Program-made: the position numbers and the translations under genes
Assembly (NCBI GenBank): GCA_024275015.1
Contig: JAJRZW010000041.1
Span: forward strand, 1-43,939
Source of the DNA: Deltaproteobacteria bacterium
GTDB lineage: Bacteria > Desulfobacterota > Desulfobulbia > Desulfobulbales > JAJRZW01
Length of the DNA: 43,939 nucleotides
Reading direction: 5' to 3'
Part shown: positions 25,729 to 33,636 of the stretch, piece after piece
Layout of the letters: each line of letters begins with the position of its first letter
How positions within the stretch are numbered: position 1 is the stretch's first letter
Notes under the pieces: model-generated
What the model was told of the DNA's origin: nothing
Seen by the model: the letters and a program-made list of their open reading frames with translations, nothing else
Databases searched by the model: none

Positions 25729-28467
25729 ATGGATCAAAAAACGTTAAAATCCGTCGTTTGCGGCTTTGTTTTGCTTCTGTTCCCTGTCTTGGTGCCAGGG
25801 GGTGCCATGGCCCGGGAGGCGGTGATCGGGGTTCTGGCCAAGCGGGGTTATGAGCAATGCCTTGAGCGCTGGCAGCCTCTGGCCACCTACCTCAGCGACC
25901 GGATTCCCGGGGTAAGATTTTCCATAAAGCCTCTTGGCTTTGACGAGATCGGAAAAGATGTCCATAACGGCAAAGTTGATTTTGTCCTCGCCAACCCGGC
26001 CATTTATTTCCGTCTTGAGTACAATGGCGACGCCGTTCATCTGGCGACCCTTGAAAATCTGAGGATGGGCCGGGGATATAAGGTCTTCGGCGGGGTCATC
26101 TTTACTCGCAGTGATAATAAATTTATCAATGATATTAAAGATCTGGCTGGTCGTCGGGTTATGGCGGTCGATCGCCGTTCCTTTGGCGGCTGGATCATGG
26201 CCTGGCGGGAAATGGCCGCCCATGGCCTTGATCCCTTTACAGATTTCAGGGCCATGCGTTTCGGTGGCACCCATGATGCCGTGGTCTATGCGGTCCGTGA
26301 CGGTCTGGTTGACGTCGGTTGTGTCCGCACCGATACCCTCGAACGTATGGCCGCCGAGGGTAAGATTCGTCTCAAGAATTTCCGGGTTATTAACGCCCGG
26401 ACACCGAAGTCTGGTTTTCCCTTCAGGATCAGCACCCGTCTTTATCCGGAATGGCCTTTTGCCCGTAGCAGGAAGATCGATCCCCTGCTGGCGAAAGAGG
26501 TGGCGGCGTGCCTGCTTATGATGCGCGACAGCAGTCGCGCGGCAAAGGTGGCGAAAATCGTCGGTTGGACGGTCCCGGTTGATTACCATGAGGTCGGGGC
26601 CGCGCTTTTTGAACTCGGGATCAGTCCTTTTGTCGTCAATCCCGGGGTCGATACCATGGCCCTGCTTCGGGTCTACCGACCGTGGATCATCGGTGTGGTT
26701 CTGCTTTTTTTGCTTACCGGCGGCGGCGCCTTTTACTGGCAGTTGATGAACCGCAGGCTCAGGGCGTCGATGACCGAGACCGAGCGGGTAAGAACGGAGA
26801 TGGAACTTATATTTGATTCTTCAAGCGAGGCCATTCGTTATATTGACCTGAATTTCAAAGTTAGGCGGGTCAATCGGGCGATGGCCGCAATGTTGTCGTG
26901 TCCCGGAGAAGATCTTGTCGGTCGTTTCTGTTATGACTCCTTCAACTCTACTTTTTGCCACACTGATAAATGCACCATGCGGCGGATCCGGGACAGCGGG
27001 GAGCTGCGGGTCTGCGAGGAAATTCGCAAGGTGGGGGAGAACGGCAGCTCGGTTGACTGTCTTGTCACCGCGGTGCCGTTTATCTCCGCAGACGGCAGAT
27101 TCCTGGGCATCCTGGAATATTTTCGCGATATCGGCGCCCGGGTGGCGGCAGAGGAAAAATTGCGCGGCAGTGAGGAACTGTTCCGTAACCTGGCGGATTC
27201 GGCCAGTGACCTGTTGATTATCCATCACGATGGCCGGGTTATTTTTGCCAATAAGATCAGCGGATCGATGCTGGGGACAGAGGCGGATTACCTTGTCGGC
27301 ACCGCTATCCTTGCCCTTGTTAATCACGACGACCAGAGTCGTTTTCTGGTTATGGTCGCTGACCTGAGCGAGAAGAAGGCGGTAAATCCCGAGGAGATCC
27401 GGGTGCGCCGCGCGGATGGCTCTTTTTTTGCTGCCGAGGTCAGTGGTTTTGTGGTCAGGGGCGTTGGCGGCAGACATCGTCAGGCCGCGGTTATCAGGGA
27501 TATTTCCCGGCGCCGGGACGTTGACCTCAAGGTCCGCCAGGCTCTGGACGAGGCCCGTCGGCTGTCGTTTGAACTTGGTGACAGGAATAACGAGTTGCTG
27601 GCGAGTCGTGACCGCCTCCAGCAGCTTAACCATGAGTTGACCCGGGCCCATGATGAGCTGAAGAACGCTCAGAGTCAGATGGTGCAGCGGGAGAAAATGG
27701 CGACCATCGGTCAGCTGGCCGCCGGGGTGGCGCACGAGATCAATAACCCTACTGGTTTTATCAACTCAAATCTCTCAAGCCTGGGCCGGTACCACACCAA
27801 TCTGCTTGAGTATATCACCGCCCTGGAACAGGCCCTGGCCGAGGGGGACGATGCCCCCGGTCTTATCGCGGAATTACGCGGGGGGATGAAGATCAATCAT
27901 ATCGTTGCCGATCTACCCGATCTGGTGGCCGAGTCACTTGACGGCTGTGAGCGGATCCGCAAGATTGTTTTGAGCCTGAAAAAATTTTCCCGGGCCGACA
28001 GTGAAAATGATTTTACTGTGGCCGATATCAATGAATGCCTTGAATCGACCCTGGATATCGTCTGGAACGAGTTGAAGTATAAGGCCAGGGTAGAAAGGGC
28101 ATTCGGTGATATCCCCCGGACCTGGTGTAACCCGCAGCAGCTGAACCAGGTGTTCATGAACCTCCTGGTAAATGCCGGACACGCCATCGCCGAAAAGGGG
28201 ACGATCCGCATCGGCACTGCCGCGGCTGACGGTAATATCATTATCACCGTTGCCGACGACGGTTGCGGTATCGGTGTTGAGGTGAGGGAAAAGATGTTCG
28301 AGCCTTTCTATACCACCAAGGAGGTCGGTTGCGGTACCGGCCTCGGCCTTTCCATCGTCATGGACATAATTGACCGTCATGACGGTGAGATCGCGGTGGA
28401 AAGTGAGGTCGGCCGCGGCAGCACCTTCACGATCATCATTCCCATACGGGAAAAACCGGGGCAGTAG
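25729..28467 (+). CDS. Hybrid-free sensor histidine kinase with exported PhnD-like sensor and PAS domains
   Basis: 912 residues. A signal/anchor sequence (~8-28) is followed by a PhnD/phosphonate-binding-like periplasmic domain (~30-300; REAVIGVLAKRGYEQCLERWQPLATYLS, FVLANPAIYF). One membrane helix lies at ~317-338, PAS 1 at ~350-465 with cysteines in FCYDSF and CHTDKC, and PAS 2 at ~480-600. Next come a coiled coil, the HisKA domain with phospho-acceptor H669 (GVAHEINNPTGF), and the HATPase (~760-905; N box NQVFMNLLVNAGHAI, G1 DDGCGIG, G2 GTGLGLS). The solute-binding domain probably senses an oxyanion or similar ligand in the periplasm and signals inward. No response regulator or ABC transporter gene is adjacent, so it is an orphan kinase. 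No clear promoter is visible in the 212-base upstream gap. Confidence 0.9.
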   Translation: MDQKTLKSVVCGFVLLLFPVLVPGGAMAREAVIGVLAKRGYEQCLERWQPLATYLSDRIPGVRFSIKPLGFDEIGKDVHNGKVDFVLANPAIYFRLEYNGDAVHLATLENLRMGRGYKVFGGVIFTRSDNKFINDIKDLAGRRVMAVDRRSFGGWIMAWREMAAHGLDPFTDFRAMRFGGTHDAVVYAVRDGLVDVGCVRTDTLERMAAEGKIRLKNFRVINARTPKSGFPFRISTRLYPEWPFARSRKIDPLLAKEVAACLLMMRDSSRAAKVAKIVGWTVPVDYHEVGAALFELGISPFVVNPGVDTMALLRVYRPWIIGVVLLFLLTGGGAFYWQLMNRRLRASMTETERVRTEMELIFDSSSEAIRYIDLNFKVRRVNRAMAAMLSCPGEDLVGRFCYDSFNSTFCHTDKCTMRRIRDSGELRVCEEIRKVGENGSSVDCLVTAVPFISADGRFLGILEYFRDIGARVAAEEKLRGSEELFRNLADSASDLLIIHHDGRVIFANKISGSMLGTEADYLVGTAILALVNHDDQSRFLVMVADLSEKKAVNPEEIRVRRADGSFFAAEVSGFVVRGVGGRHRQAAVIRDISRRRDVDLKVRQALDEARRLSFELGDRNNELLASRDRLQQLNHELTRAHDELKNAQSQMVQREKMATIGQLAAGVAHEINNPTGFINSNLSSLGRYHTNLLEYITALEQALAEGDDAPGLIAELRGGMKINHIVADLPDLVAESLDGCERIRKIVLSLKKFSRADSENDFTVADINECLESTLDIVWNELKYKARVERAFGDIPRTWCNPQQLNQVFMNLLVNAGHAIAEKGTIRIGTAAADGNIIITVADDGCGIGVEVREKMFEPFYTTKEVGCGTGLGLSIVMDIIDRHDGEIAVESEVGRGSTFTIIIPIREKPGQ

Positions 28468-28558
28468 CGTTTTTTTTTGTTGCCGGCGCAAGTTGCTTGC
28501 AAAGCATGATCCGGCAAGGTTAGATTGTTTTTGTTCGTGAATATCGACCGTTGGAAAG

Positions 28559-28698
28559 TCAGGGACGGCTTTTTCAACCGCCGGTTGGATAAAACAGGTT
28601 TCATTCAACCTCTCGATTTCACCGGTTTTTTCAACCCGGCAAAATCGGCGGCGCGTCCATGCGCCGCCGACCGGCCCGTTTTTCAACGGGCTGCTAAG
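28559..28698 (-). repeat. R1 element, copy c (full length)
   Basis: Read on the minus strand, the element starts with CAGCCCGTTGAAAAACGGG, continues through a GC-rich hairpin (CGGCGGCGCATGGACGCGCCG), an internal stem ATTTTGCCGG with CCGGTGAAAT, and the core CGAGAGGTTG, and ends with GGTTGAAAAAGCCGTCCCTG. It aligns over its whole length with 38634-38787. A small open frame (28525-28725) inside it is not credible as a gene. Confidence 0.75.
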
Positions 28699-28715
28699 GA
28701 CGGTGGAAAAGTCTT

Positions 28716-29795
28716 ATGGAAATAGGAAAACGGACAAAGTATCTCCGCACCATTGACCTGTTCGAGCATTTTCGCGAAGAGGAGTTGCGGGTGTTTGCCG
28801 AAAAGGTCCAGGAGGTTAATCTGCGGGAGAACGACGTCCTCTTCCGTGAAGGCTCCATGGGCGATGATATGTTCATTCTTCTTGAGGGTTCCCTCAAGGT
28901 CTATAAGGAAAGTCGGTTCATTACCCTCATTCGTCCGGTGGACTATATCGGCGAGATGGCGATCATCGAGAGAAAGCCCCGGTCGGCGACGGTGCAGGCG
29001 ATCAAGCCCAGTATCCTGCTCAAGATCACCATGGAACAGTTTCAGGAGTATCTGTCGCAGCAGCCCGAGTCACTGGTGTCGCTTATGCGGACCCTGTCGC
29101 AGCGGATCAGGCGCAATACCGAGATTATTGCCGAGGAGTTTGAAAAGGCCAATATCCTTATCCACGACATGAAGAACCTCATGAGTTCTATGCTTTTTCT
29201 GGACATGCTCGATCGTGAGATCACCGACGAGCGTCATAAGCGGCTGGTGGGGATAATGCGCCAGAGCCGGGACAATCTGGTGCAGATGATGGAGGAGGCC
29301 CTGGGGAATGCCAAGAGGCTGTATCGTCCCCGTCTGTATGTCGAGGAACCCTTGGAAAATCTTCTGCATGAGGTGGTTGATAACGAACTTTCAAGTCATC
29401 CAGACCTTGAGGGGCATGACATTAAAACAGAAATTATCAACCCCGGCCTTGAGGTTCGTTTTTGCCGTCTTGAGATCCGCCGGGTTCTGATAAATCTGCT
29501 CCTGAACGCGGCCCAGGTGAGTCCGCCCGGGGCGGAAATTGTTGTCGGTCTGCATGGGGACGTGGGGGAGGTGACCCTTGATGTCCGTGATCACGGTTGT
29601 GGAATTCCGGCCCATTTTCGTGACAAGATATTCGAGACTCACTTCACCACCAAGCCCAGGGGCAGCGGCCTAGGTCTTGCATCCTGTCGGCAGGTGGTGG
29701 AAAAGCTCCATAATGGAAAGATTGCTTTTACAGACGCCGAGGGTGGCGGCACGGTGTTTTCTTTCTCTCTGCCAAGGGAGTACGATGGAACATAA
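28716..29795 (+). CDS. Cytosolic histidine kinase with N-terminal cyclic-nucleotide-binding domain
   Basis: 359 residues, no membrane segment. A cyclic-nucleotide-binding domain occupies ~10-125. Its phosphate-binding cassette GEMAIIERKPRSATV (79-93) keeps the conserved Glu and Arg of functional cAMP/cGMP binders. A helical dimerisation segment carries the likely phospho-acceptor H150 (ILIHDMKNLMSS). The ATPase domain (~205-355) has N box NLLLNAAQVS, G1 DHGCGIP and G2 SGLGLAS. The combination suggests kinase activity set by a cyclic nucleotide. It sits 248 bases after the PhnD-like kinase on the same strand, and no receiver-domain gene is nearby. Substrate and effector unknown. Confidence 0.88.
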   Translation: MEIGKRTKYLRTIDLFEHFREEELRVFAEKVQEVNLRENDVLFREGSMGDDMFILLEGSLKVYKESRFITLIRPVDYIGEMAIIERKPRSATVQAIKPSILLKITMEQFQEYLSQQPESLVSLMRTLSQRIRRNTEIIAEEFEKANILIHDMKNLMSSMLFLDMLDREITDERHKRLVGIMRQSRDNLVQMMEEALGNAKRLYRPRLYVEEPLENLLHEVVDNELSSHPDLEGHDIKTEIINPGLEVRFCRLEIRRVLINLLLNAAQVSPPGAEIVVGLHGDVGEVTLDVRDHGCGIPAHFRDKIFETHFTTKPRGSGLGLASCRQVVEKLHNGKIAFTDAEGGGTVFSFSLPREYDGT

Positions 29796-29847
29796 TTTCG
29801 TCGACCGTCCGGGGCCCGCTGAAATCGCTTTGGTGAATCCTCGTGGT

Positions 29848-30011
29848 TGTTACGAATCCATCAAACATTGCTGGCCTCGCAATAAATTGCGGGCCAACAA
29901 TAATTGCGCTTCTAACTTATTGAAATTACGTGAATACGATTCTGTTTGAGATACTTGTTACGAGACCGTCAAATATTGCAATTGATGAAATTATGACAGT
30001 CTCGTAACAAG
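29848..30011. repeat. Stray R2 ends and hairpins ahead of the full R2 copy
   Basis: GTTACGAATCCATCAAA (29849-) and GTTACGAGACCGTCAAAT (~29956-29973) resemble R2 ends. The second pairs with the left end of the full copy, GACAGTCTCGTAACAAG (29995-30011), over 17 bases with one mismatch. Between them, TGGCC and CGCAAT pair with ATTGCG and GGCCA around 29868-29893. The 29796-30188 gap holds only such repeats. Confidence 0.55.
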
Positions 30012-30188
30012 TCCCCGCTTTGGCTGAAAACGGCGATTCCCCGGGCAGCGGGCGGCGGGTTGCTGAAATCCCGAACTCGGGCTATGTCATCAAGCATGCG
30101 GGGTTTTTTAACCCATCCCGCCGCCAGGCGCTTTTTCCGAAAATCGCCGAAGACGCCTCCGCGGGGAATTGTTACGAGACTGTCAAAT
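29995..30188 (+). repeat. R2 palindromic element, copy b (full length)
   Basis: It has 14-bp terminal inverted repeats, GACAGTCTCGTAAC and GTTACGAGACTGTC. Then come asymmetric arms (left GCTTTGGCTGAAAACGGCGATT-like, right AATCGCCGAAGACGCC) and a central block, 30051-30124, bounded by GGCGGCGGG and CCCGCCGCC, with CCCGAACTCGGG inside. The right end touches the purine nucleoside phosphorylase start codon, so the element contributes that gene's ribosome-binding region. Confidence 0.8.
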
Positions 30189-31019
30189 ATGGACTATCGC
30201 AGTAGAGTAGATATGGCCCGGGAGTTCCTGGGCGCGAAGTTGGGGGAATTCCCCGGAACCGTTCTGATCCTCGGCACCGGCCTTGGGGGCTTGGCCGACA
30301 GGATCGCCGAAGCGGTGGTTGTTCCCTATGAAGACATTCCCCATTTTCCCCGTTCAACCGTGTCCGGACACAGCGGTAACCTGGTCTGCGGGATTATCGG
30401 CGACTGTCGGGTCGCTATTCTTCAGGGTCGTTTCCATTATTACGAGGGTTATTCCACCCGGGACCTGACCCTTCCGCTTCGGGCCCTTGCCACCGGCGGC
30501 GCCGACACCCTTATTGTCTCCAATGCCTCAGGCGGTCTCAATCCCGATTTTGCCCCCGGAACCCTGATGATCATCACTGATCACCTTAATTTCATCGCTG
30601 ACAATCCCCTCCGTGGTCCCAATATCGACGAGTGGGGGCCGCGGTTTCCGGATATGTCCACAGCCTATACTCCGGAACTTACCGCTTACGCCATGGCCGC
30701 CGGGATCAGGGCCGGGATTGAGCGTCTGGAATACGGTACCTATTGCGCCATTCCCGGGCCGAGTCTCGAGACCCCGGCCGAGACCAGGTTCCTGCGCCGG
30801 GCCGGGGCGGACGCGGTCGGGATGAGTACTGTCCCTGAGGTAATCGTCGCCGTTCACGCCGGAATGCGGGTTCTTGGAATTTCAGTGATCTCGAACGTCA
30901 ATGATCCCGACAATTTCGTCCCGATCCGAATCGAGGACATCATTGCCAGAAGCCGTGAGGCCGGCGGTGATCTTGAGCGCCTTGTTGTGGAGTTAATTCC
31001 TGTGATAGGCAGACGGTAA
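30189..31019 (+). CDS. Purine nucleoside phosphorylase
   Basis: Trimeric PNP-family enzyme cleaving inosine or guanosine with phosphate. Family sequence: ILGTGLGGLAD (phosphate-binding), SGHSGNLVCG, LQGRFHYYEGY, VSNASGGLNPDF, IPGPSLETPAETR (base-binding Glu region), GADAVGMSTVPEV and ISVISNVND. The open frame reaches back to 30060, but the first 43 codons lie inside repeat R2. The ATG at 30189 gives 276 residues, normal for the family; an ATG at 30213 with AGTAGAG upstream is an alternative. The next gene, an MTA/SAH deaminase, starts two bases after the stop, suggesting joint nucleoside salvage. Confidence 0.93.
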   Translation: MDYRSRVDMAREFLGAKLGEFPGTVLILGTGLGGLADRIAEAVVVPYEDIPHFPRSTVSGHSGNLVCGIIGDCRVAILQGRFHYYEGYSTRDLTLPLRALATGGADTLIVSNASGGLNPDFAPGTLMIITDHLNFIADNPLRGPNIDEWGPRFPDMSTAYTPELTAYAMAAGIRAGIERLEYGTYCAIPGPSLETPAETRFLRRAGADAVGMSTVPEVIVAVHAGMRVLGISVISNVNDPDNFVPIRIEDIIARSREAGGDLERLVVELIPVIGRR

Positions 31020-31020
31020 G

Positions 31021-32340
31021 ATGGTTGCGGAAAAAGTTGATCTGATTGTCTTCGGGGAAAAGATCCTCCCCGCCGCCGGGGGCGAAATTCTGTCCGGTCA
31101 CGGGGTCGCGGTGGCCGGGGCGCGGATTCGCGCGGTTGCTCCGCTGGTCGAGCTGCGGCAGCGTTATCCCGGGGTCGCGGAACTGGGGCTCGACCGGGGG
31201 CTTTTGATGCCGGGGCTGATTAACATGCACACCCACGCCCCCATGAGCTGCTACCGTGGCCTGGCCGATGACCTGCCGTTGATGCGCTGGCTTGAGGACT
31301 ATATCTTTCCGGCCGAGGCCGAATTGACCCCGGAGGTGGTGTACTGGGGGGCGAAATTATCGATGCTGGAGATGATCAGGAGCGGCACCACTTCGTTCTG
31401 CGATATGTACCTTTTTAGTCGCGAGGTGGCCCGCGCGGCCGTTGACGTGGGTATGCGGGGATGGCTGGGAGAGGTACTGTATGATTTCCCCTCACCGTGC
31501 TATGGCCCTCCGGAAGAGGGGCTTAAGCTTGTGCGGGCGATGGCGGTTGAAATGGCTGATGACCCCCTGATCAATATAGTGGTTGAGCCGCACGCGGTCT
31601 ATACCTGCTCTCCCGGACTTCTAGTCGCCAGCCATGATCTGGCCAGGGAATTTGATCTTCCCTGGATAATTCATCTGGCGGAAAACAGGGAAGAGACGAA
31701 GACGGTAAATGGTCGTTACGGCAAAAGTCCCGCGGTCCATCTTGCCGGTCTCGGGCTTCTTGACAACCGGACCATTGCCGCCCATTGCGTTACTATTTCC
31801 GCCGCCGAGATCGCGTTGTTTGCCGAAACCGGGGTAAACGTGGTCCATTGTCCCGAGAGCAATATGAAACTGGCAAGCGGTGTCGCTCCGGTGGCGGCGA
31901 TGGTTGCCGCCGGGGTCAATGTTTCCCTTGGCACCGACGGCAGCGCCAGCAATAATGACCTTGACATGTTCGGCGAGATGGCGAGCGCCGCCTTGCTGCA
32001 GAAGGTAGGCCGCCTTGACCCCACTTTGCTTCCGTCCCGGACCGCCCTGGCGATGGCGACCGTTAACCCGGCCGCCGCCCTTGGTCTGGCTGGTAAGTTA
32101 GGGGTAATCGCTCCCGGGGCTCTGGCCGATATCATCGTCCTGGATATGAACGCCCCCCATCTCACCCCGATGTACGATGTCGCCTCCCACCTGGTATACG
32201 CCGTCCGGGGCGGCGATGTGATTCATTCCCTGATTGGCGGCCGGGTGGTGATGCGTGACCGCAGGATAATCGGCGTTGACGAGGCCGAGGTCATGGCCCG
32301 GGTAAACGGCTTTGCCCGTGACATTGCCGCCCTGTTCTGA
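31021..32340 (+). CDS. mtaD: 5-methylthioadenosine/S-adenosylhomocysteine deaminase
   Basis: Metal-dependent amidohydrolase of the ATZ/TRZ group. It deaminates MTA, SAH or adenosine to the inosyl form. 439 residues. The metal site is built from H70 and H72 (LINMHTHAPMSCYRGLADDLP), an Asn-Ile-Val-Val-Glu-Pro-His segment, HCVTIS and the Asp of SLGTDGSASNNDLDM. The HCPESNMKLASGVAPV block is diagnostic of this family. It follows the PNP gene by one base. The deaminated nucleosides are plausible PNP substrates. Exact substrate preference is inferred, not visible. Confidence 0.9.
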   Translation: MVAEKVDLIVFGEKILPAAGGEILSGHGVAVAGARIRAVAPLVELRQRYPGVAELGLDRGLLMPGLINMHTHAPMSCYRGLADDLPLMRWLEDYIFPAEAELTPEVVYWGAKLSMLEMIRSGTTSFCDMYLFSREVARAAVDVGMRGWLGEVLYDFPSPCYGPPEEGLKLVRAMAVEMADDPLINIVVEPHAVYTCSPGLLVASHDLAREFDLPWIIHLAENREETKTVNGRYGKSPAVHLAGLGLLDNRTIAAHCVTISAAEIALFAETGVNVVHCPESNMKLASGVAPVAAMVAAGVNVSLGTDGSASNNDLDMFGEMASAALLQKVGRLDPTLLPSRTALAMATVNPAAALGLAGKLGVIAPGALADIIVLDMNAPHLTPMYDVASHLVYAVRGGDVIHSLIGGRVVMRDRRIIGVDEAEVMARVNGFARDIAALF

Positions 32341-32472
32341 TTTTCTCGTTTTTCATCGGACTGATTTCCCGGAAGTCGTCACCCTCTCAGGGATGTAACG
32401 ATTTTGCTGTTTGGGCCGTGATCGGTTATTATTGCTTTTGCAATCTTAATTTTTTAACATTGGTGGGTAATT

Positions 32473-32649
32473 ATGTTTGGACTCGGTATGCCGGAATTGC
32501 TTGTTATTCTGGTGATTATAGTCATTATTTTCGGGGCCGGACGCCTGCCCGAGATCGGTTCTGGAATCGGCAAGGGGATAAAGAATTTTCGCAAGGCCAC
32601 CGCTAATGATGATGACAGGGTTGAGGAAAAGGAAGATAAAGAGGCCTGA
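32473..32649 (+). CDS. tatA: Short TatA/E-family translocase protein, copy 1
   Basis: 58-residue protein. The start is ATG at 32473 and the TGA is at 32647-32649. An N-terminal membrane helix (~8-22; [20 protein letters not shown]) is followed by a hinge and the amphipathic helix [15 protein letters not shown], then a short charged tail rich in Asp, Glu and Lys. This is the TatA fold, which oligomerises with TatC to form the protein-conducting assembly. The FG...LPEIG pattern is conserved. The second copy at 32984 is very similar through the first 40 residues, implying duplication. No clear ribosome site; GGTGGG lies 7-12 bases upstream. Confidence 0.9.
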   Translation: MFGLGMPELLVILVIIVIIFGAGRLPEIGSGIGKGIKNFRKATANDDDRVEEKEDKEA

Positions 32650-32664
32650 GCCTTTTTAAAATCA

Positions 32665-32771
32665 AGGGTATCTTGAAAAGTGGTTTTTTCGCTCGGTCCC
32701 GGCGTCATGAGCGTTTTAATTTTGTTCATGACCTTGGCTGCGGACGAACCCCTTGTTTTTCAAGACACCCT
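32665..32771. repeat. R3 element, copy a
   Basis: Inverted ends AGGGTATCTTGAAAA and TTTTTCAAGACACCCT enclose a ~75-base centre with CGGTCCCGGCGTCATGAGCG. Other copies are at 33452-33585 and, reversed, at 40375-40470. It lies directly downstream of the first tatA gene. Confidence 0.75.
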
Positions 32772-32779
32772 CAATGAAG

Positions 32780-32965
32780 ATGGTCTCGTAACAATTCCCC
32801 GCGGAGGCGTCTTCGGCGATTCCCGGAAAAGGCGGCGGGCGGCGGGATGCGTTAAAAAATCCCGCATGTCTGAGGGCTTAGCCCGAGTTCGGGATTTTAG
32901 CAGCCCGCCTCCCGGCGCCCGGAAATCGCCGTTTCAAGCCGGAGCGGGGAGTTGTTACAATTTCA
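32780..32965 (-). repeat. R2 palindromic element, copy c (full length)
   Basis: Reverse orientation relative to the copy at 29995. It is bounded by a perfect 9-bp direct repeat, TCAATGAAG, at 32771-32779 and 32966-32974, as expected for a target-site duplication. Central block 32831-32909 has the same orientation relative to the arms as in copy b. The outer terminal end on the right has decayed. The right duplication overlaps the leader of the second tatA gene. Confidence 0.8.
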
Positions 32966-32983
32966 TCAATGAAGGAGAACATC

Positions 32984-33202
32984 ATGTTTGGTCTTGGCAC
33001 CCCGGAACTCATCGTGATAATGCTAATCGCCTTTCTTGTTTTTGGCGGTAAAACACTCCCGGAGATCGGCGCCGGCCTTGGTAAGGGTATCCGTTCCTTT
33101 AAAAAGGGCCTGAGCGAGGTTGAGGAGAGCGTTCCCGGTGCCGCCGAGGTCAAGGCGATCAAGGAAGAGGTCGACAAGGTCAAGGACCTGGGCAAGGCCT
33201 GA
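32984..33202 (+). CDS. tatA: TatA/E-family translocase protein, copy 2
   Basis: 72 residues from the ATG at 32984, which has AAGGAG seven bases upstream. An ATG at 32969 lies before that ribosome site and is rejected. Membrane helix ~7-21 (PELIVIMLIAFLVFGGKTLP), amphipathic helix IGAGLGKGIRSFKKGLSEVEE, then a charged tail ending in EEVDKVKDLGKA. TatA rather than TatB is favoured by the FGGKTLPEIG hinge and short tail, but a TatB role cannot be excluded. Separated from copy 1 by repeats R3 and R2 only; tatC is remote. Confidence 0.92.
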   Translation: MFGLGTPELIVIMLIAFLVFGGKTLPEIGAGLGKGIRSFKKGLSEVEESVPGAAEVKAIKEEVDKVKDLGKA

Positions 33203-33224
33203 TTCCTTTCGGCCGTGAAAGTGT

Positions 33225-33442
33225 CCTGAATCCGTGACGGATTAGTGGCAACCGAGTATGTATTCATCTGAATTCATGCGTTATTTGCCGGATTTTCACT
33301 CCGGCGGAAATTTCACCCCGCCGTCCTTCGGGCGTTCGGGAACGGCGCATCCGCGGTGTCGGCAAGCCGTTGATATACCGAAGTATAATCAACGTGCTTG
33401 CCTCATTGCGCCTGCGCCGTTCCCGAGCGCCACGGATCCAGG
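33225..33442. repeat. R4 element, full-length nested palindrome
   Basis: Ends CCTGAATCCGTGACGG and GCCACGGATCCAGG are imperfect inverted repeats. Inside lie a 19-bp inverted repeat with one mismatch, GGCGTTCGGGAACGGCGCA (33331-33349) against 33413-33431, and a second nested one, GGCAAGCCGTTGAT (33361-33374) with ATCAACGTGCTTGCC (33388-33402), closed by ATAC-CGAA-GTAT. The 33203-33636 gap holds this and R3, with no gene. Confidence 0.75.
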
Positions 33443-33451
33443 AGTGTTTAA

Positions 33452-33585
33452 AGGGTATCTTGGGAAACGGTCTTCTCGCTTTATCCCGGCGTTATGAGCA
33501 AAATGCTCACATATTCCGTGCTGCGCTTTTTAATCTTTCTCATTTCCTGGCCTCGGACTAAAATCCTCATTTTTCAAGATGCCCT
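33452..33585. repeat. R3 element, copy b
   Basis: Begins AGGGTATCTTGGGAAACGG and ends TTTTTCAAGATGCCCT, matching R3 copies a and c. The internal sequence TCCCGGCGTTATGAGC aligns with TCCCGGCGTCATGAGC of copy a. It precedes recN by 51 bases. Confidence 0.7.
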
Positions 33586-33636
33586 GAAGGGTGACGTGCG
33601 CGTCGCCCTTTCCTTTTTCATGCGCCATGGGGAAAA

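Noticed and set aside
26821-27735. 304-residue frame antisense to the PhnD-like kinase
   Set aside because: Shadow frame opposite clear PAS and HisKA sequence.
28525-28725. 66-residue plus-strand frame
   Set aside because: It lies entirely in repeat R1 copy c and the flanking spacer; it has no family features.
30060-30188. N-terminal extension of the nucleoside phosphorylase
   Set aside because: These codons are repeat R2 sequence and the family N-terminus begins after 30189.
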